64,000 bases of DNA from Solimonas sp040391865 (GTDB taxonomy: Bacteria; Pseudomonadota; Gammaproteobacteria; Nevskiales; Nevskiaceae), in the NCBI GenBank assembly GCA_040391865.1, contig JBEBWZ010000001.1:17949-81948 (forward strand). Direction: 5' to 3'. Every line of letters begins with the position of its first letter. Position 1 is the first letter of the stretch. Shown in pieces: positions 15,949 through 25,370 of the stretch. The position numbers and the translations under genes were made by a program. A model generated the notes under the pieces. That model ran no database searches, had not been told where the DNA came from, and was given only the letters and a program-made list of their open reading frames with translations.

Positions 15949-16788
15949 ATGAAACTGCAGTTCACCAAGATGCATGGCGCCGGCAACGACTTTGTCGTGA
16001 TCGACGCGACCCGGCAGCCCTTCCGGCCGACGCCCGGATTGTTGCAGCGCCTCACCGACCGCCGTTTTGGCGTGGGTTGCGATCAGGTGCTGGTGGTGGA
16101 GCCGCCGTCGTCCGCCGATGTCGATTTCGATTACCGCATCTTCAATGCCGATGGCAGCGAAGTCGGGCAGTGCGGCAACGGTTCGCGGGCGCTGGCGCGG
16201 TTCGTCCGCGAGAACGGTCTGCTGGTGCGCGACGTGATCCGGGTGCGCACCCGCACCAGCGTGCTCGAACTGCGCCACGCGCAGGATCACCTGTATACCG
16301 TGGACATGGGTCAGCCGCGGCTGGAGCCGTCCGATATTCCGTTCACCGCGCGTGCCCGGGCGCTGCGCTATGCCTTGACGCTGGAAGGTAGTGCGGCGGT
16401 CGAGATCGGCGCGGTCAGCATGGGCAATCCGCATGCGGTGCTGCGGGTCGATGAGGTCGACAGCGCGGCGGTGGCCGAGATCGGACAGCAGCTGCAGCGG
16501 CATCCGGCGTTCCCGCAGCAGGTCAATGTCGGGTTCATGCAGGTCGAGGCGCGGGATCGCATCCGCCTGCGGGTGTACGAGCGCGGCGCCGGCGAGACCC
16601 TGGCCTGCGGCAGCGGCGCCTGCGCGGCAGTGGTCGTGGGCCGGCTCTGGGGTCTGCTCGACGAGCGGGTCGAGGTCGAGGTTCGCGGTGGTCTGCTGAC
16701 CATCGAATGGGGCGGCGAGGGACAGTCGGTGCGGATGACCGGGCCGGCCGAAACGGTTTATCGGGGAGAGATAGAGTGGCCGAACTGA
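15949..16788 (+). CDS. dapF: diaminopimelate epimerase
   Basis: Cofactor-independent epimerase that turns LL-diaminopimelate into the meso form for lysine and peptidoglycan. The 279-residue protein starts MKLQFTKMHGAGNDF. It carries both catalytic cysteines: Cys75 in GQCGNGSR and Cys220 in LACGSGACAA. It overlaps the DUF484 gene by 13 bases and heads the dapF-DUF484-xerC operon, an order conserved in gammaproteobacteria. With ddh also present, this cell appears able to reach meso-DAP by two routes. Confidence 0.97.
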   Translation: MKLQFTKMHGAGNDFVVIDATRQPFRPTPGLLQRLTDRRFGVGCDQVLVVEPPSSADVDFDYRIFNADGSEVGQCGNGSRALARFVRENGLLVRDVIRVRTRTSVLELRHAQDHLYTVDMGQPRLEPSDIPFTARARALRYALTLEGSAAVEIGAVSMGNPHAVLRVDEVDSAAVAEIGQQLQRHPAFPQQVNVGFMQVEARDRIRLRVYERGAGETLACGSGACAAVVVGRLWGLLDERVEVEVRGGLLTIEWGGEGQSVRMTGPAETVYRGEIEWPN

Positions 16789-17483
16789 GTGCCAGCAAGG
16801 AAGAGAATGCTGCCGTGCCGAAGCTCAATGAGCGTGAGGTGGTGGCGTACCTGAAGGCGCACGCGGATTTTCTGGGGCGCCATCCGGATCTGCTGGAGGC
16901 GATCGAGCTGAAGCATCGCAGCGGCTCGGCGGTGTCATTGATCGAAAAGCAGGTCGACATGCTGCGCGCCAAGAACCAGCGGCTGGAGGACCGGCTGACG
17001 CGTTTGCTGGATGCCGCGCGCGACAATGAGAAGCGCGCTGACAACGTGCATCGTCTGGCGCGGACCCTGATTCGCGCGCCGTCGCTGGCCGGCGTGGTCG
17101 CCGGGCTGGCGAAGTGCATGCGTGAGGACTTCAGCATCGACGAGACGGTCATCGGCATCGCTTCGGTGCATCTGAAGCGCCATGACATCGAGGGCCTGAT
17201 CGCCGTCGAGCCCGAGGGGCGGCTGGCGCGCGGCTTCGAGAACTTCTTCCGCACCCGATTGATCGAATGCGGCCCGATCTCGGCGGACAAGGCGCAACTG
17301 CTGTTCCCGAAGGCCACGGAACTGCCGCAATCGGCTGCGATCGTGCCTCTGGAGAAGGAAAAGAGCCTGGGTCTGCTGGCACTGGGCTCGCGCGATCCGG
17401 AACGGTTCCAGCCGCGGCAGGGCAAGCTGTTCCTGGAGCTGACCGCGGAGCTGGTGGCGGCTGCGGTGCGGTCGCGGATCTGA
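16776..17483 (+). CDS. DUF484 family protein
   Basis: A 235-residue protein of the DUF484 family, whose C-terminal half looks like a GAF-type domain. It is always found between dapF and xerC and has no settled function. The N-terminal part reads EREVVAYLKAHADFLGRHPDLLEAIE, split here as EREVVAYLKAHADF and LGRHPDLLEAIE. A coiled helix (residues about 60-95) then leads into the GAF-like region ending TAELVAAAVRSRI. The start is GTG 16776-16778 with GGGGAG about seven bases upstream, inside the end of dapF. The overlap suggests coupled translation. A link to chromosome-dimer resolution is only by neighbourhood. Confidence 0.88.
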   Translation: MAELSASKEENAAVPKLNEREVVAYLKAHADFLGRHPDLLEAIELKHRSGSAVSLIEKQVDMLRAKNQRLEDRLTRLLDAARDNEKRADNVHRLARTLIRAPSLAGVVAGLAKCMREDFSIDETVIGIASVHLKRHDIEGLIAVEPEGRLARGFENFFRTRLIECGPISADKAQLLFPKATELPQSAAIVPLEKEKSLGLLALGSRDPERFQPRQGKLFLELTAELVAAAVRSRI

Positions 17484-17494
17484 GACGCCGGCCC

Positions 17495-18427
17495 GTGACT
17501 GCCGCGCAGCCGATCGAGCCGCCGGCGTTCTTCGAGCCGCTGATCGCGGAATATCTCGACTATCTGACGCGGGAGCGGCGCTATTCGCCGCACACCCGGC
17601 TGGCCAGCGCCAGTGATCTGGCGCAATTCGCCGAGTACTGCGGCAAGGCGCGGATCACGGCGCTGCAGCAGGTCGACAGCCATCTGGTGCGTGCCTGGAT
17701 CAGCAGCCAGCACCGTGCCGGACGTGAGCCGGTCAGCCTGCACCGCTACCTCTCGACGCTGCGCAGCTTTCTGCGTCTGCAACTGCGCAAGGGCCGGCTG
17801 ACGGCGAACCCGGCCCAGGCGGTACGCGCGCCAAAGCTGCGCCGCAGCCTGCCGCAGGTGATCGCGGCGGAGCCGCTGGGGCAGGCGCTCGATCAGCTGC
17901 CGGAGGACGAACTGGGCATCCGTGACCGGGCCATGGTCGAGTTGTTCTATTCGGCCGGGCTGCGCCTTGCGGAGTTGCAGACCCTGGATATCGACGCGAT
18001 CGCGGACGGTCATGAGCTGCGGGTGACCGGCAAGGGCGACAAGCAGCGGGTGGTGATGATCGGGCGTCAGGCACGCTCGGCGCTGGCCGCCTGGGTGCAA
18101 TTGCGTGGTCAGTACGCCAAGGCTGACGAAGCCGCTCTTTTTGTATCGAAACGTGGCGATCGCCTGTCGCGCACCAGCATAGGGCAGCGGCTCAAGACTT
18201 GGGCGCAACAGGCAAATTTGGGCGTGCCTCTGCATCCGCACCGATTACGCCACTCTTTTGCCACTCATCTGCTTGAAAACAGTGGCGATCTGCGAGCCGT
18301 GCAAGAGCTTTTGGGGCACGCGCATCTGTCCACCACCCAGATCTACACCCACCTCGACTGGCAGCGACTGGCGAGCGTTTACGATCAGGCGCATCCGCGT
18401 GCGAAACGCAAGAAAAATAGTGCTTGA
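17495..18427 (+). CDS. xerC: tyrosine recombinase XerC
   Basis: Site-specific recombinase that resolves chromosome dimers at dif with XerD. The 310-residue protein has an N-terminal SAM-like core-binding domain (YLDYLTRERRYSPHT) and a catalytic domain. Active residues are Arg in SAGLRLAEL, Lys in GKGDKQR, His-Arg in HPHRLRHSFATHLL, His in LLGHAHLST and Tyr in TQIYTHLD. The start is GTG 17495-17497, 11 bases after the DUF484 stop. The C-terminus is basic (AKRKKNSA). This is the housekeeping copy, not a mobile integrase, judging by the dapF-DUF484 context. Confidence 0.95.
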   Translation: MTAAQPIEPPAFFEPLIAEYLDYLTRERRYSPHTRLASASDLAQFAEYCGKARITALQQVDSHLVRAWISSQHRAGREPVSLHRYLSTLRSFLRLQLRKGRLTANPAQAVRAPKLRRSLPQVIAAEPLGQALDQLPEDELGIRDRAMVELFYSAGLRLAELQTLDIDAIADGHELRVTGKGDKQRVVMIGRQARSALAAWVQLRGQYAKADEAALFVSKRGDRLSRTSIGQRLKTWAQQANLGVPLHPHRLRHSFATHLLENSGDLRAVQELLGHAHLSTTQIYTHLDWQRLASVYDQAHPRAKRKKNSA

Positions 18428-18560
18428 GCGTCTTTGTGCGACGCAAAAAAAGCTGTATCATCGTCCGCCTTATCGGGCCCCCTGCACCGCCACAATGGCG
18501 CTCGATAATCGAGTTATTGCCTGCATTTCCTGTCCGATACGAATCCTTGGGAGTTTTCAA

Positions 18561-18908
18561 ATGAAGCGCAATCTGTTTGCTGCGATGGGTCTGGCCGCTG
18601 TTCTCGTTCTCTCCGCTTGCGGCAAGAAGGAAGACGCCGCTGCTGTTGAAGCCGCGCCGGCGCCGGTCGCTGAAGAAGTGGCACCGGTGGCTGACCAGCA
18701 GGCTGCCGATGCAGCGGTTGCTGCACAGGCCTGCACGCAGGATTGCGGCGAAGGCGTCAGCGCCACGATTCAGTGCGCTGCCGGCGAAACCGCCGTTTGC
18801 GACTGCGCCGCCGAGCCGAAGGCCAAGTGCGAGCCGGCTGCTGCGCCGGTCGCTGAAGAAGGCGCCCCGGCTGTCGAAGCTGCACCCGAAGCCGCTCCGG
18901 TACAGTAA
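18561..18908 (+). CDS. small alanine-rich lipoprotein with six cysteines
   Basis: A 115-residue lipoprotein of unknown function. The signal peptide ends in LVLSAC, and the mature protein starts at that Cys followed by GKKED. Two Ala/Pro/Glu-rich low-complexity arms flank a central segment with cysteines (ACTQDCGEG, IQCAAGETAVCDCA, KCEPAA). GGGAG lies seven bases before the ATG. A TATCAT box (about 18454-18459) with an A-tract in front could be its promoter. A strong terminator follows at 18929, so it is a stand-alone unit between xerC and hslV. I do not recognise a family. Confidence 0.8.
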   Translation: MKRNLFAAMGLAAVLVLSACGKKEDAAAVEAAPAPVAEEVAPVADQQAADAAVAAQACTQDCGEGVSATIQCAAGETAVCDCAAEPKAKCEPAAAPVAEEGAPAVEAAPEAAPVQ

Positions 18909-18928
18909 ACCGCTGCTGCTGTTGCAGG

Positions 18929-18952
18929 AAAAGGCGCCGCAAGGCGCCTTTT
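18929..18952 (+). terminator. intrinsic terminator after the small lipoprotein gene
   Basis: AAAAGGCGCC, a GCAA loop and GGCGCCTTTT form a 10-bp perfect stem with a short U-run, 20 bases after the stop. Confidence 0.85.
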
Positions 18953-19037
18953 CCATTGGTGTCGCAGGCAGTCCCTGGCTTGAATCTGTTGCCGGTCGTC
19001 CCCACGATCCTGTTCCAACCCGCAATTCGGTTCAGTC

Positions 19038-19576
<539 letters not shown>

Positions 19577-19580
<4 letters not shown>

Positions 19581-20938
19581 ACGACGTCAACCCGAGCACG
19601 GTGCCGACCATGACACCGCGTGAAATCGTCCAGGAACTGGACCGCCACATCGTCGGCCAGAAAGACGCCAAGCGGGCAGTGGCCATCGCATTGCGCAACC
19701 GCTGGCGCCGCGGCCAGGTCGAAGGACCGATGCGTGCCGAGATTCACCCCAAGAACATTCTGATGATCGGCCCGACCGGTGTCGGCAAGACCGAGATTGC
19801 ACGGCGCCTGGCGAAGCTGGCGAATGCGCCGTTCGTGAAGATCGAAGCGACCAAGTTCACCGAAGTGGGCTATGTCGGCAAGGACGTCGACACCATCGTG
19901 CGCGACCTGGTCGATGTCGCGGTCAAGATGCGCCGCGAGCAGGCAACCCGCAGCGTGCGCGACCGCGCCGAGCTGGCGGCCGAAGATCGGGTGCTCGACG
20001 TGCTGCTGCCGTCGCCCAAGGATTTTGGCGAAGCCAGTCCGCAGCGCCAGCAGGAAAGCGGCGCTGCGCGTCAGGTATTCCGCAAGCAATTGCGGGAAGG
20101 CAAGCTCGACGACAAGGAAATCGAACTGAAGCTGTCGACTCCCGGTGCGGCCGGTGTGCAACTGATGGGGCCGCCGGGCATGGAGGAAATGACCCAGCAG
20201 CTGCAGTCGATGTTCGCCAATCTCGGTCAGGGCAACACGCGCACCCGCAAGCTGAAGATCCGCGATGCCCTGCAGCAGCTGATCGAGGAAGAGGCCGCGA
20301 AGCTGGTCGACGAGGAAGCGATCAAGGTCGATGCGCTGAAGAACGCCGAAGAGAACGGCATCGTGTTTCTCGACGAGATCGACAAGATCTGCAAACGCGG
20401 CGAGTACACCGGCGGCGACGTTTCGCGCGAAGGCGTGCAGCGCGACCTGCTGCCGCTGATCGAGGGCAGCACCGTCAGCACCAAGTACGGCGCGGTGAAA
20501 ACCGACCACATGCTGTTCATCGCCTCCGGCGCATTCCATCTGACCAAGCCGTCCGATCTGATTCCGGAACTGCAGGGACGCTTGCCGATCCGGGTCGAGC
20601 TCGAGGCCCTCAAGGCGGAGGATTTCCTGCGCATCCTCACCGAGCCCGATTACGCGCTGACCGAGCAGTACAAGGCGCTGCTGAAGACCGAAGGCGTCGA
20701 CCTGCAGTTCAGCGATGACGGCCTGCGCCGCATTGCCGAGACAGCCTGGCAGGTCAACGAGGGCACCGAGAATATCGGTGCGCGCCGTCTGCATACGGTG
20801 ATGGAGCGTTTGCTGGACGACGTGGCGTTCGACGCCCCGGATCGGGCCGGCTCGGTGCTGAACATCGATGCGGCCTATGTCGACGGCAAGCTCGGCAAGC
20901 TGGCGGCCGATCAGGATCTGAGCCGTTACATCCTGTGA
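19577..20938 (+). CDS. hslU: ATP-dependent protease ATPase subunit HslU
   Basis: AAA+ unfoldase that feeds proteins to HslV. The 453-residue protein has Walker A GPTGVGKT (residues 65-72), pore-type GYVGKDV, Walker B IVFLDEIDKI, and sensor/arginine motifs in the C-terminal domain (NIGARRLHTVMERL). It ends in SRYIL, the tail that docks into HslV. The ATGA overlap with hslV indicates coupled translation and balanced subunit amounts. Length is normal for the family. Confidence 0.97.
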
Positions 20939-20948
20939 GGTGCGAACC

Positions 20949-21371
20949 GTGAGCACCGCGGCGCCCTCCGGCATCCGGCTGCACCGCAAGGCGCGGCTGC
21001 TGGAGGTGTCGTGGGCCGATGGCACCCGCTTCGAGCTGCCCTGCGAGTACCTGCGGGTGTATTCGCCCAGTGCCGAGCTGCGCGGACACGGGCTGCTGGA
21101 GCCGATGCTGATCGGCGGCACGCGCGAGGTGAATATCAGCCGGGTCGAGCCGGTGGGCCGCTATGCGGTTCGGCTCGTGTTCGACGATGGACACAGCACC
21201 GGGCTCTACACCTGGGAGGTGCTGCACGAGCTTGGGACACGCCACGCCGAGCACTGGGCGCGCTACCTGCAGCGTCTCGAAGAGATCGGCATGAGTCGCG
21301 ACCGCGATGTGGTCAAGCTGGCGGCGCTGGTGCAGCACCATGTGCCGGCGCCGAAACCGCCGCAGCGCTAA
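20949..21371 (+). CDS. DUF971 family protein
   Basis: A 140-residue protein of the DUF971/GBBH-like family, whose members occur beside hslVU or ubiE and in some Fe-S and hydroxylase proteins. The family core is SWADGTRFELPCEYLRVYSPSAE (read as SWADGTRFELPCEYL then RVYSPSAE), followed by DGHSTGLYTWEVLHEL. I chose GTG 20949-20951 because GAGG sits eight bases upstream. Another GTG at 20940 is in frame. It lies 10 bases after hslU and probably shares its transcript. No function is claimed. Confidence 0.88.
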   Translation: MSTAAPSGIRLHRKARLLEVSWADGTRFELPCEYLRVYSPSAELRGHGLLEPMLIGGTREVNISRVEPVGRYAVRLVFDDGHSTGLYTWEVLHELGTRHAEHWARYLQRLEEIGMSRDRDVVKLAALVQHHVPAPKPPQR

Positions 21372-21425
21372 CAGGCCGTCGGTGGCTTGCCGCTACAATG
21401 GCGGGGTCTCCAGCGGCCTACAGCC

Positions 21426-22196
21426 ATGACTTCCGAGCAGAAACCTCCCAGCACTCCCGGTTACACCCATTTCGGCTACGAGCAGGTTCCCGTGACCGAG
21501 AAGCAGCAGCGCGTCAAAGGGGTCTTCACCTCGGTGGCGCGCAGTTACGACGTGATGAACGACCTGATGTCGTTCGGCGTCCATCGCCTGTGGAAGCGCT
21601 TCGTGATCGATCTGGCCGGGGTGCGTCCGGGCGAGAAGGTGCTCGACGTCGCGGGCGGTACTGGCGATCTGACCCGCGAATTCGCGCGCGCTGCAGGCGA
21701 GCGCGGGCTGGTGGTGTTGTCCGACATCAATGCGGCGATGCTCGGGGAAGGCCGCAAGCGCCTGGTCGACCGCGGCATCGTGCAGGTGCCGCTGGCGCAG
21801 GCCAATGCCGAGAAACTGCCGTTCGCCGAAGGCAGCTTCGACTGCATCACCATCGGCTTCGGCCTGCGCAATGTCACCGACAAGGATGCGGCGCTGCGCT
21901 CGATGACGCGCTGCCTCAAGCCGGGCGGCCGCCTGTTGGTGCTGGAATTCTCCAAGCCCACCAATGGCGCGCTGGCCAAGGCCTATGACGAGTATTCGTT
22001 CCGGCTGCTGCCGCTGATGGGCCAGCTGGTGGCCAGGGATGCCGATTCCTATCGCTATCTGGCCGAGTCGATCCGCATGCATCCCGATCAGCAGACGCTG
22101 AAGGGCATGATGGAAAACGCCGGTCTCAGCCGCGTGCAGGTCTACAACCTCACCGGCGGCATCGTCGCGGTGCATCGCGGCTTCCGGCTCGAATGA
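21426..22196 (+). CDS. ubiE: bifunctional demethylmenaquinone/ubiquinone C-methyltransferase UbiE
   Basis: S-adenosylmethionine-dependent C-methyltransferase of ubiquinone (and menaquinone) synthesis. The 256-residue protein has the UbiE opening FGYEQVPVTEKQQRVKGVF (FGYEQVPV, EKQQRVKGVF), SYDVMNDLMS, the SAM loop DVAGGTGDL and the C-terminal GGIVAVHRG. A TACAAT box lies about 30 bases upstream of the ATG at 21426. It heads ubiE-ubiJ-ubiB, the standard gammaproteobacterial order. Confidence 0.96.
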   Translation: MTSEQKPPSTPGYTHFGYEQVPVTEKQQRVKGVFTSVARSYDVMNDLMSFGVHRLWKRFVIDLAGVRPGEKVLDVAGGTGDLTREFARAAGERGLVVLSDINAAMLGEGRKRLVDRGIVQVPLAQANAEKLPFAEGSFDCITIGFGLRNVTDKDAALRSMTRCLKPGGRLLVLEFSKPTNGALAKAYDEYSFRLLPLMGQLVARDADSYRYLAESIRMHPDQQTLKGMMENAGLSRVQVYNLTGGIVAVHRGFRLE

Positions 22197-22248
22197 GCGC
22201 ACCGGCACGGTGTCTGCCCGCAGGGCACTGGATGCGGGAGGCAAACCC

Positions 22249-22869
22249 GTGAGCGCTGCGCCGGCCCTGCTCTGCGCCGCGATCGAGGTGGCGTTGAACC
22301 GTTATCTGTCGCTGGAGCCGGAAGTGCTCGCCGATTGCGCGCGCTTGCAGGGGCGGGTGATCGTGCTCGATGTCGCGGTGCCGGCCTGGCAGTTCTTCAT
22401 CGAATTCAGTGGCAGCGGTGTGCGCGTGCTGCCGCAGCTGGACCAGACCCCGGACGTGACGGTGCGCGGTTCGCTGAGCACGCTGATGCGGCTGTCATGG
22501 CAGGTGAGCCAGGGTGAGGCCGGAATTCCTCAGGGCCTGCAGATCGACGGCGATACCGAGCTGCTGCAGCGCTTCAACCGCTTGCTGGCGCGCGTCGGAT
22601 TCGAGCCCGAGGAATTTGCCGCGCGCTTCGTCGGCGATGCCGCGGCGCACCGGTTGACGCAGGGGCTGCAGAGCGTGTTCGGCTGGGGGCGGCGCTCCGC
22701 CGGTACGCTGGCGCTGGACACCGCCGAGTACCTGCGTGAGGAAACCCGCGATCTCGCAAGAGCCGCGGATGTCGAGGAATGGATGGATGCGGTCGATGCC
22801 GTGCGCGATGGCGCCGACCGCCTTGAAGCACGCCTGCAACGGCTCGAAGCCCGGACGATGAATTCATGA
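22249..22869 (+). CDS. ubiJ: ubiquinone biosynthesis accessory factor UbiJ (SCP2 domain)
   Basis: Lipid-binding accessory protein of the soluble Ubi complex for aerobic ubiquinone synthesis. The 206-residue protein has an SCP2-like N-terminal half (VAVPAWQFFIEFSGSGVRV, DVTVRGSLSTLMRL) and a C-terminal helical region with a coiled-coil ending DRLEARLQRLEAR. The GTG at 22249-22251 has GGGAGG eight bases upstream. The stop overlaps the ubiB ATG as ATGA. Position between ubiE and ubiB supports the assignment. Confidence 0.9.
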   Translation: MSAAPALLCAAIEVALNRYLSLEPEVLADCARLQGRVIVLDVAVPAWQFFIEFSGSGVRVLPQLDQTPDVTVRGSLSTLMRLSWQVSQGEAGIPQGLQIDGDTELLQRFNRLLARVGFEPEEFAARFVGDAAAHRLTQGLQSVFGWGRRSAGTLALDTAEYLREETRDLARAADVEEWMDAVDAVRDGADRLEARLQRLEARTMNS

Positions 22870-24482
22870 GCGCAACCTTCGGCCGCGTGCGGCGGCTGTG
22901 GCAGATCCGGCGCGTCGTCGCCAAATACGGCCTGCGCGAATTCCTCGGTCGCGGTCCGGCCAGGGCGGATGCCCGCCCGCGCGGCGAGCGTCTGCGCATG
23001 GCGCTCGAGGAGCTGGGCCCGGTCTTCGTCAAGTTCGGACAGGCACTGTCGACACGGCCCGATCTGGTGCCGGCCGATATCGCGCTGGAGCTGTCGTATC
23101 TGCAGGATCGCGTGCCGCCGTTTCCCGGCGACGAAGCGCGCGCGATCATCGAGCAGGAGCTGGGGCGTTCGATTGCCGAAACCTTTGCCGAGTTCGATGA
23201 GACGCCGATGGCCTCGGCCTCGATCGCGCAGGTGCATGCCGCGCGCTTGAAGCCGGCCGTCGAAGGCGATCCCGGCATGCAGGTGGTGGTCAAGGTGCTG
23301 CGCCCGGGCATCGAAAGCGTGATCGCCGCCGACGTGCAGCTGCTGCACACCCTGGCGGAGCTGGCGGAAAAGTTCTCCGCCAACGCGCGCCGGCTGCGGC
23401 CGCGGGAAGTGGTCGCCGAATATGAAAAGGTCCTGTTCGACGAACTCGACCTGATGCGGGAAGGCGCCAACTGCGCGCTGCTGCGCCGCAACTGGCTGGG
23501 TTCGGAACTGATCTATCACCCGCTGGTGTTCTGGGATTACACCCGCACCCGCGTGGTGGTGATGGAGCGCATCAACGGCATCTCGATCCGCGAACTTGAT
23601 CGTCTGCGCGCGATGGGTGTGGACTTCAAGGTGCTCTCGGAGCGCGGCGTCGAGATCTTCTTCAAGCAGACCTTCCGCGACAATTTCTTCCACGCCGACA
23701 TGCATCCGGGCAACATCTTCGTCGATGCCTCGGACCCGAAGCGGCCCAGCTATCAGGCGGTGGATTTCGGCATCGTCGGCACGCTCACCGTCTCCGACCA
23801 GCGCTATCTCGCCGAGAATTTCTACGCGTTCTTCAACCGCGATTACCGTCGCGTGGCGGAACTGCACGTGGAGTCGGAGTGGATTCCGGCCGGCACCCGT
23901 GTGGAGGAATTCGAGGCGGCGATCCGCACCATCTGCGAACCGATTTTCCAGCGGCCGCTGAAGGACATTTCCTTCGGTTTCTTCCTGCTGCGCCTGTTCC
24001 AGATCGCGCGCCGTTTCGATTACCAGGTGCAACCGCAGCTGGTGCTGCTGCAGAAGACGCTGTTGCAGGTCGAAGGCCTGGGCCGTCAGCTCAATCCCGA
24101 TCTCGATCTCTGGAAGACCGCGAAGCCGATCATGGAAGACTGGATGCGTGCGCGCATCGGTCCCGCGGCGACCTTTGGAAAGATGCGCGCCAATCTGCCG
24201 GCGCTGGCCGATTCACTGCCCGAGCTCGCGCATCATCTGGTGCAGCAACTGCGGCGTGGCGAAATGCCTGGCGCGGTCGAGCGCCGTGAACTGAGCGCGC
24301 TGCGGGCTGAAATCCGTGACAGCGGCCGCCGCAGTCGCCTGACACTGGGTGCGGCGGCCGCAGGGATCATTGCCGTGCTGCTCTACGGCCTGAAGCTGGG
24401 ACCGGCGCTGGCCGGCGTACCGTTGCCGGCCGCAGCCTCGGCGGTCGCGGCGCTCTATCTGGGTTGGCGCGCCTGGCGCTGA
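22866..24482 (+). CDS. ubiB: ubiquinone biosynthesis regulatory kinase-like protein UbiB
   Basis: ABC1/ADCK-family atypical kinase-like ATPase needed for ubiquinone synthesis. The 538-residue protein has the KxGQ motif in VKFGQALSTRPD, the alanine-rich loop ASASIAQVHAA, HADMHPGNIF and the metal-binding DFGIVG. Two hydrophobic C-terminal helices (about residues 485-535) anchor it to the inner membrane. Translation is coupled to ubiJ by an ATGA overlap. It ends 16 bases before the convergent yibQ stop. Confidence 0.96.
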   Translation: MSATFGRVRRLWQIRRVVAKYGLREFLGRGPARADARPRGERLRMALEELGPVFVKFGQALSTRPDLVPADIALELSYLQDRVPPFPGDEARAIIEQELGRSIAETFAEFDETPMASASIAQVHAARLKPAVEGDPGMQVVVKVLRPGIESVIAADVQLLHTLAELAEKFSANARRLRPREVVAEYEKVLFDELDLMREGANCALLRRNWLGSELIYHPLVFWDYTRTRVVVMERINGISIRELDRLRAMGVDFKVLSERGVEIFFKQTFRDNFFHADMHPGNIFVDASDPKRPSYQAVDFGIVGTLTVSDQRYLAENFYAFFNRDYRRVAELHVESEWIPAGTRVEEFEAAIRTICEPIFQRPLKDISFGFFLLRLFQIARRFDYQVQPQLVLLQKTLLQVEGLGRQLNPDLDLWKTAKPIMEDWMRARIGPAATFGKMRANLPALADSLPELAHHLVQQLRRGEMPGAVERRELSALRAEIRDSGRRSRLTLGAAAAGIIAVLLYGLKLGPALAGVPLPAAASAVAALYLGWRAWR

Positions 24483-24498
24483 TTCGTGCGCCGCCGCG

Positions 24499-25323
24499 CT
24501 ACGGCGCAAGACCTTGCTGTGCCACTTCGGTTGGCGAACCGAGCTGCATGGCGAGTCGCAGGCGCGGCTTCGGCGCTGCCGGCGCCTGTCGGCTGCGCGC
24601 GATCAGTTGCTGTGGCGTGATCAGCTCTATCCCTTCCGCTGCCAGCTGCGGCAAGCGTTCCCGTAACACCGCGAGCGTGCCGGCATGCGGATGGCCGATG
24701 GCCAGCGCACGGCCGTCGCGGCGCGCAATCCGCAACAGACGTTCGAACTCGATGCGCACGGCAGCTGGGCTGGGATCGTTGTCGAGAAATACCTGCCGCC
24801 GCGTCGCCGGCAGGCCGTAGGCGCGTGCCAGCGGATAGGCCACGCTCGCCGCGCTGGTGGCACTGTCGACGAAGTAGTCGATGCCGCGCAGCGACAGTTC
24901 CCGCATCAGCCAATGCATCTGTTCGTGGCTGGCGGTGGCGCGGCTGCCCTGATGATTGTTGACCCCGCGCGCGTAGGGCACAGCGGCCAGCATCGTTGCC
25001 AGCTGCTGTGTACGGCGATCGCTGCCGTCACCGGTTTTCAGCGCCAGCGGGTGCGGACGCCCGGCGACCGGCTCCAGCGGCAGATGCAGCAGCACCGGCT
25101 TGCCGCCGGCGTGCGCCAGGTTGGCGAGAGTACGGGTATGCGGGGAATGCGGCAGGAAAGCGCAGGCAACGGCACCGGGCAGCGTCACCGCGTCGTGCCC
25201 CTCGCGCCAGCGATCGCCGAGATCATCGATGATGATGCTGATCGCCGGCGCGGCGCTGACGGTGGTGGTCGCGCACAGCAGCAGGGCTGCGGCGACCCGC
25301 CACCAGGGAGATGGACCGAACAG
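24499..25323 (-). CDS. divergent polysaccharide deacetylase YibQ, probable CTG start
   Basis: Exported protein of the divergent polysaccharide deacetylase 2 family. Conserved parts are AISIIIDDLGDRW (near mature residue 1), HSPHTRTLA, GVNNHQGSRAT and AIGHPHAGT. The nearest GTG (25186-25188) would delete the IIDDLGD motif. Upstream in frame no ATG, GTG or TTG occurs before the ctpA coding end. A CTG at 25321-25323 has AGGGA seven bases upstream and gives a clean signal peptide (MFGPSPWWRVAAALLLCA...). I therefore propose a CTG start and 274 residues. The envC-ctpA-yibQ order supports a cell-wall role. Confidence 0.82.
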   Translation of the reverse strand: MFGPSPWWRVAAALLLCATTTVSAAPAISIIIDDLGDRWREGHDAVTLPGAVACAFLPHSPHTRTLANLAHAGGKPVLLHLPLEPVAGRPHPLALKTGDGSDRRTQQLATMLAAVPYARGVNNHQGSRATASHEQMHWLMRELSLRGIDYFVDSATSAASVAYPLARAYGLPATRRQVFLDNDPSPAAVRIEFERLLRIARRDGRALAIGHPHAGTLAVLRERLPQLAAEGIELITPQQLIARSRQAPAAPKPRLRLAMQLGSPTEVAQQGLAP

Positions 25324-25370
25324 AGCGGAGTCCCTGGGGCGGGAAGGCGAAGGCTTGTGCTGGCCAGCGG

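Noticed and set aside
16535..18241. Long minus-strand open frame opposite DUF484 and xerC
   Set aside because: The opposite strand has well-known genes with intact catalytic residues. This frame lacks motifs.
17495..18427. Tyrosine recombinase as sign of a mobile element
   Set aside because: Its place behind dapF and DUF484 is the fixed xerC locus, and no attachment repeats were seen.
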